Shown here: piece after piece, positions 63,363 to 64,000 of the stretch
Numbering within the stretch: position 1 is the stretch's first letter
Layout of the letters: every line of letters begins with the position of its first letter
NCBI RefSeq assembly: GCF_964246085.1
Contig: NZ_CAXTPD010000015.1
From: Brotaphodocola sp003480315
GTDB taxonomy: Bacteria > Bacillota > Clostridia > Lachnospirales > Lachnospiraceae
Reading direction: 5' to 3' (one strand)
Length of the DNA stretch: 64,000 bases
Made by a program: the position numbers and the translations under genes
The notes under the pieces: model-generated
What the model saw: only the letters and a program-made list of their open reading frames with translations
Databases searched by the model: none
Told to the model about the DNA's origin: nothing

Positions 63363-63758
63363 ATGACAAACACCATTTATATCCATCAGCCGGAAAAGGT
63401 GGTCAGCTTTATCCGGCTTCCCAATTTCCTCTTTGAAGCCCCCACATTCACACCCCTGTCCAACGAAGCAAAGGTACTGTACGCCTTTATCCTGCGCCGG
63501 ACAGACCTGTCCCGGAAAAACGGCTGGGCGGACGAATATGGGCGCATTTACCTCTACTATCCCATCAATGAGGTAGTGGAGCTGCTCCACTGCGGGCGGC
63601 AGAAGGCGGTCAACACCCTGCGGGAACTGCAATATGCCGGATTGGTGGAGATCCAGAAGCAGGGCTGTGGAAAACCCAACCGCATTTACCCAAAATCTTA
63701 CGAAGCGGTTCCAAACACCGACTTCAAGAAATCCGGTTATGGAACGCGGTCGGACTGA
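63363..63758 (+). CDS. RepA-type replication initiator (short or truncated)
   Basis: This 131-residue protein has the RepA_N domain start: FIRLPNFLFEAPTFTPLSNEAKVLYAFILRRTDLSRKNGWADEYGRIYLYYPINEVVELLHCGRQKAVNTLRELQYAGLVEI, a winged-helix DNA-binding fold. It stops right after NTDFKKSGYGTRSD. Other element RepA proteins I know of are longer, so it may be cut by a nonsense or frameshift change near 63750, or it may be a short natural form. It lies just before the relaxase gene. Confidence 0.75.
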   Translation: MTNTIYIHQPEKVVSFIRLPNFLFEAPTFTPLSNEAKVLYAFILRRTDLSRKNGWADEYGRIYLYYPINEVVELLHCGRQKAVNTLRELQYAGLVEIQKQGCGKPNRIYPKSYEAVPNTDFKKSGYGTRSD

Positions 63759-63943
63759 AAACCGCACTCCACAAGTACGATAATCAATCCTCTTGAAGTA
63801 CGAAAACCGGACGGTATATAGAAATACAGAGATTAAAACGATTTTATTTATATCTTATCCATTCCTATCCGATCCGAGATATTTTCTGCGGGATTTTCCT
63901 GTGGAAAAGTCCCGGAAAGGAATGGAATGGGGAAAGGAGTTTC

Positions 63944-64000
63944 ATGGCACAACACGCAATTTTGCGATTTGAAAAACACAAGGGCAATCCGGCAAGACCG
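63944..64000 (+). CDS. Mob/Pre (MobV-type) relaxase, N-terminal fragment
   Basis: The ATG at 63944 follows GGAAAGGAG. Only 19 residues fit before the window ends (MAQHAILRFEKHKGNPARP), but this is the start pattern of plasmid recombination/mobilization enzymes, which nick the transfer origin. The catalytic part is beyond the window. It supports calling the element mobilizable. Confidence 0.75.
   Translation, partial: MAQHAILRFEKHKGNPARP

Larger units (their letters stand above)
60080..64000 (+). mobile_element. Integrative mobilizable-type element (one end; continues past the window)
   Basis: The composition changes from AT-rich to GC-richer at the point where EIIC is cut. The gene set that follows is typical of Clostridia integrative elements: XRE regulator, cysteine-rich VLP protein, RepA-type protein and a Mob/Pre relaxase. 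The first 500 bases are non-coding and full of hairpins. The integrase and other end are outside the window, so the exact left end and target duplication cannot be seen. The left boundary given is approximate. Confidence 0.8.

Noticed and set aside
63111..63767. Minus-strand ORF opposite RepA and the VLP gene
   Set aside because: Shadow of the two plus-strand genes, both of which match known element families.

Overview
The window looks like a chromosome segment from a Lachnospiraceae-type Firmicute (class Clostridia). The evidence is Gram-positive style AGGAGG ribosome sites, a CIRCE heat-shock operator, DUF3842 and LarB/C/E genes, surface proteins with ATPSDA linkers, choline-binding-like repeats and SpaA domains, and consensus sigma-A promoters. 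I cannot name a species. Most of the window (about 0-55.6 kb) has mid-range GC. From 55.6 to about 60.08 kb the DNA is clearly AT-rich, and from about 60.08 kb to the end it is GC-richer again and belongs to a mobile element.

0-11 kb: the 3' end of a polyphosphate kinase 2 gene and a DUF3842 gene precede a strong extended -10 promoter, a roughly 190-nt structured RNA ending in an intrinsic terminator, and then larE-larB-larC, which make the nickel-pincer nucleotide (NPN) cofactor. Next comes a compact locus with two related SAM methyltransferases flanking a complete Nik/Opp-type ABC importer. With LarC's long histidine-rich insert, this suggests a nickel acquisition and nickel cofactor region, although larA itself is not here.

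11-24 kb: two tandem Hsp20 genes lie under a CIRCE-overlapped promoter, followed by a small lipoprotein, glycerol kinase, a divergent TetR regulator and an envelope cassette (CAP-like exported protein, MMPL transporter, exported coiled-coil protein, cytidylate-kinase-like protein, exported Fn3-like protein). A rhodanese-TtcA fusion and a 40-residue membrane protein follow. A multi-hairpin repeat sits at 24.18-24.31 kb, and a shortened relative of it lies before larE.

24.4-36 kb: a full dipeptide/oligopeptide ABC importer is followed by an enolase-superfamily dipeptide epimerase and a beta-lactamase-fold serine hydrolase, a likely peptide or muropeptide salvage operon. Then come tRNA-Gly(CCC), an HD-domain protein, an orphan FeoA-domain protein and an ABC-F ATPase.

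36-51 kb: a three-gene operon of exported proteins ends with a 3523-residue SpaA-repeat protein that has a possible N-terminal thioester domain and an unusual LPAMG sorting motif. After it are MreB, RecD2 and ComF.

55.6-64 kb: a mannose-family PTS operon (LevR-like regulator, EIIA, EIIB, EIIC) is cut inside EIIC by an integrative mobilizable-type element. The element carries inverted repeats, an XRE regulator, two unrecognised small genes, a cysteine-rich VLP protein, a RepA-type protein and the start of a MobV relaxase. EIID is not in the window.
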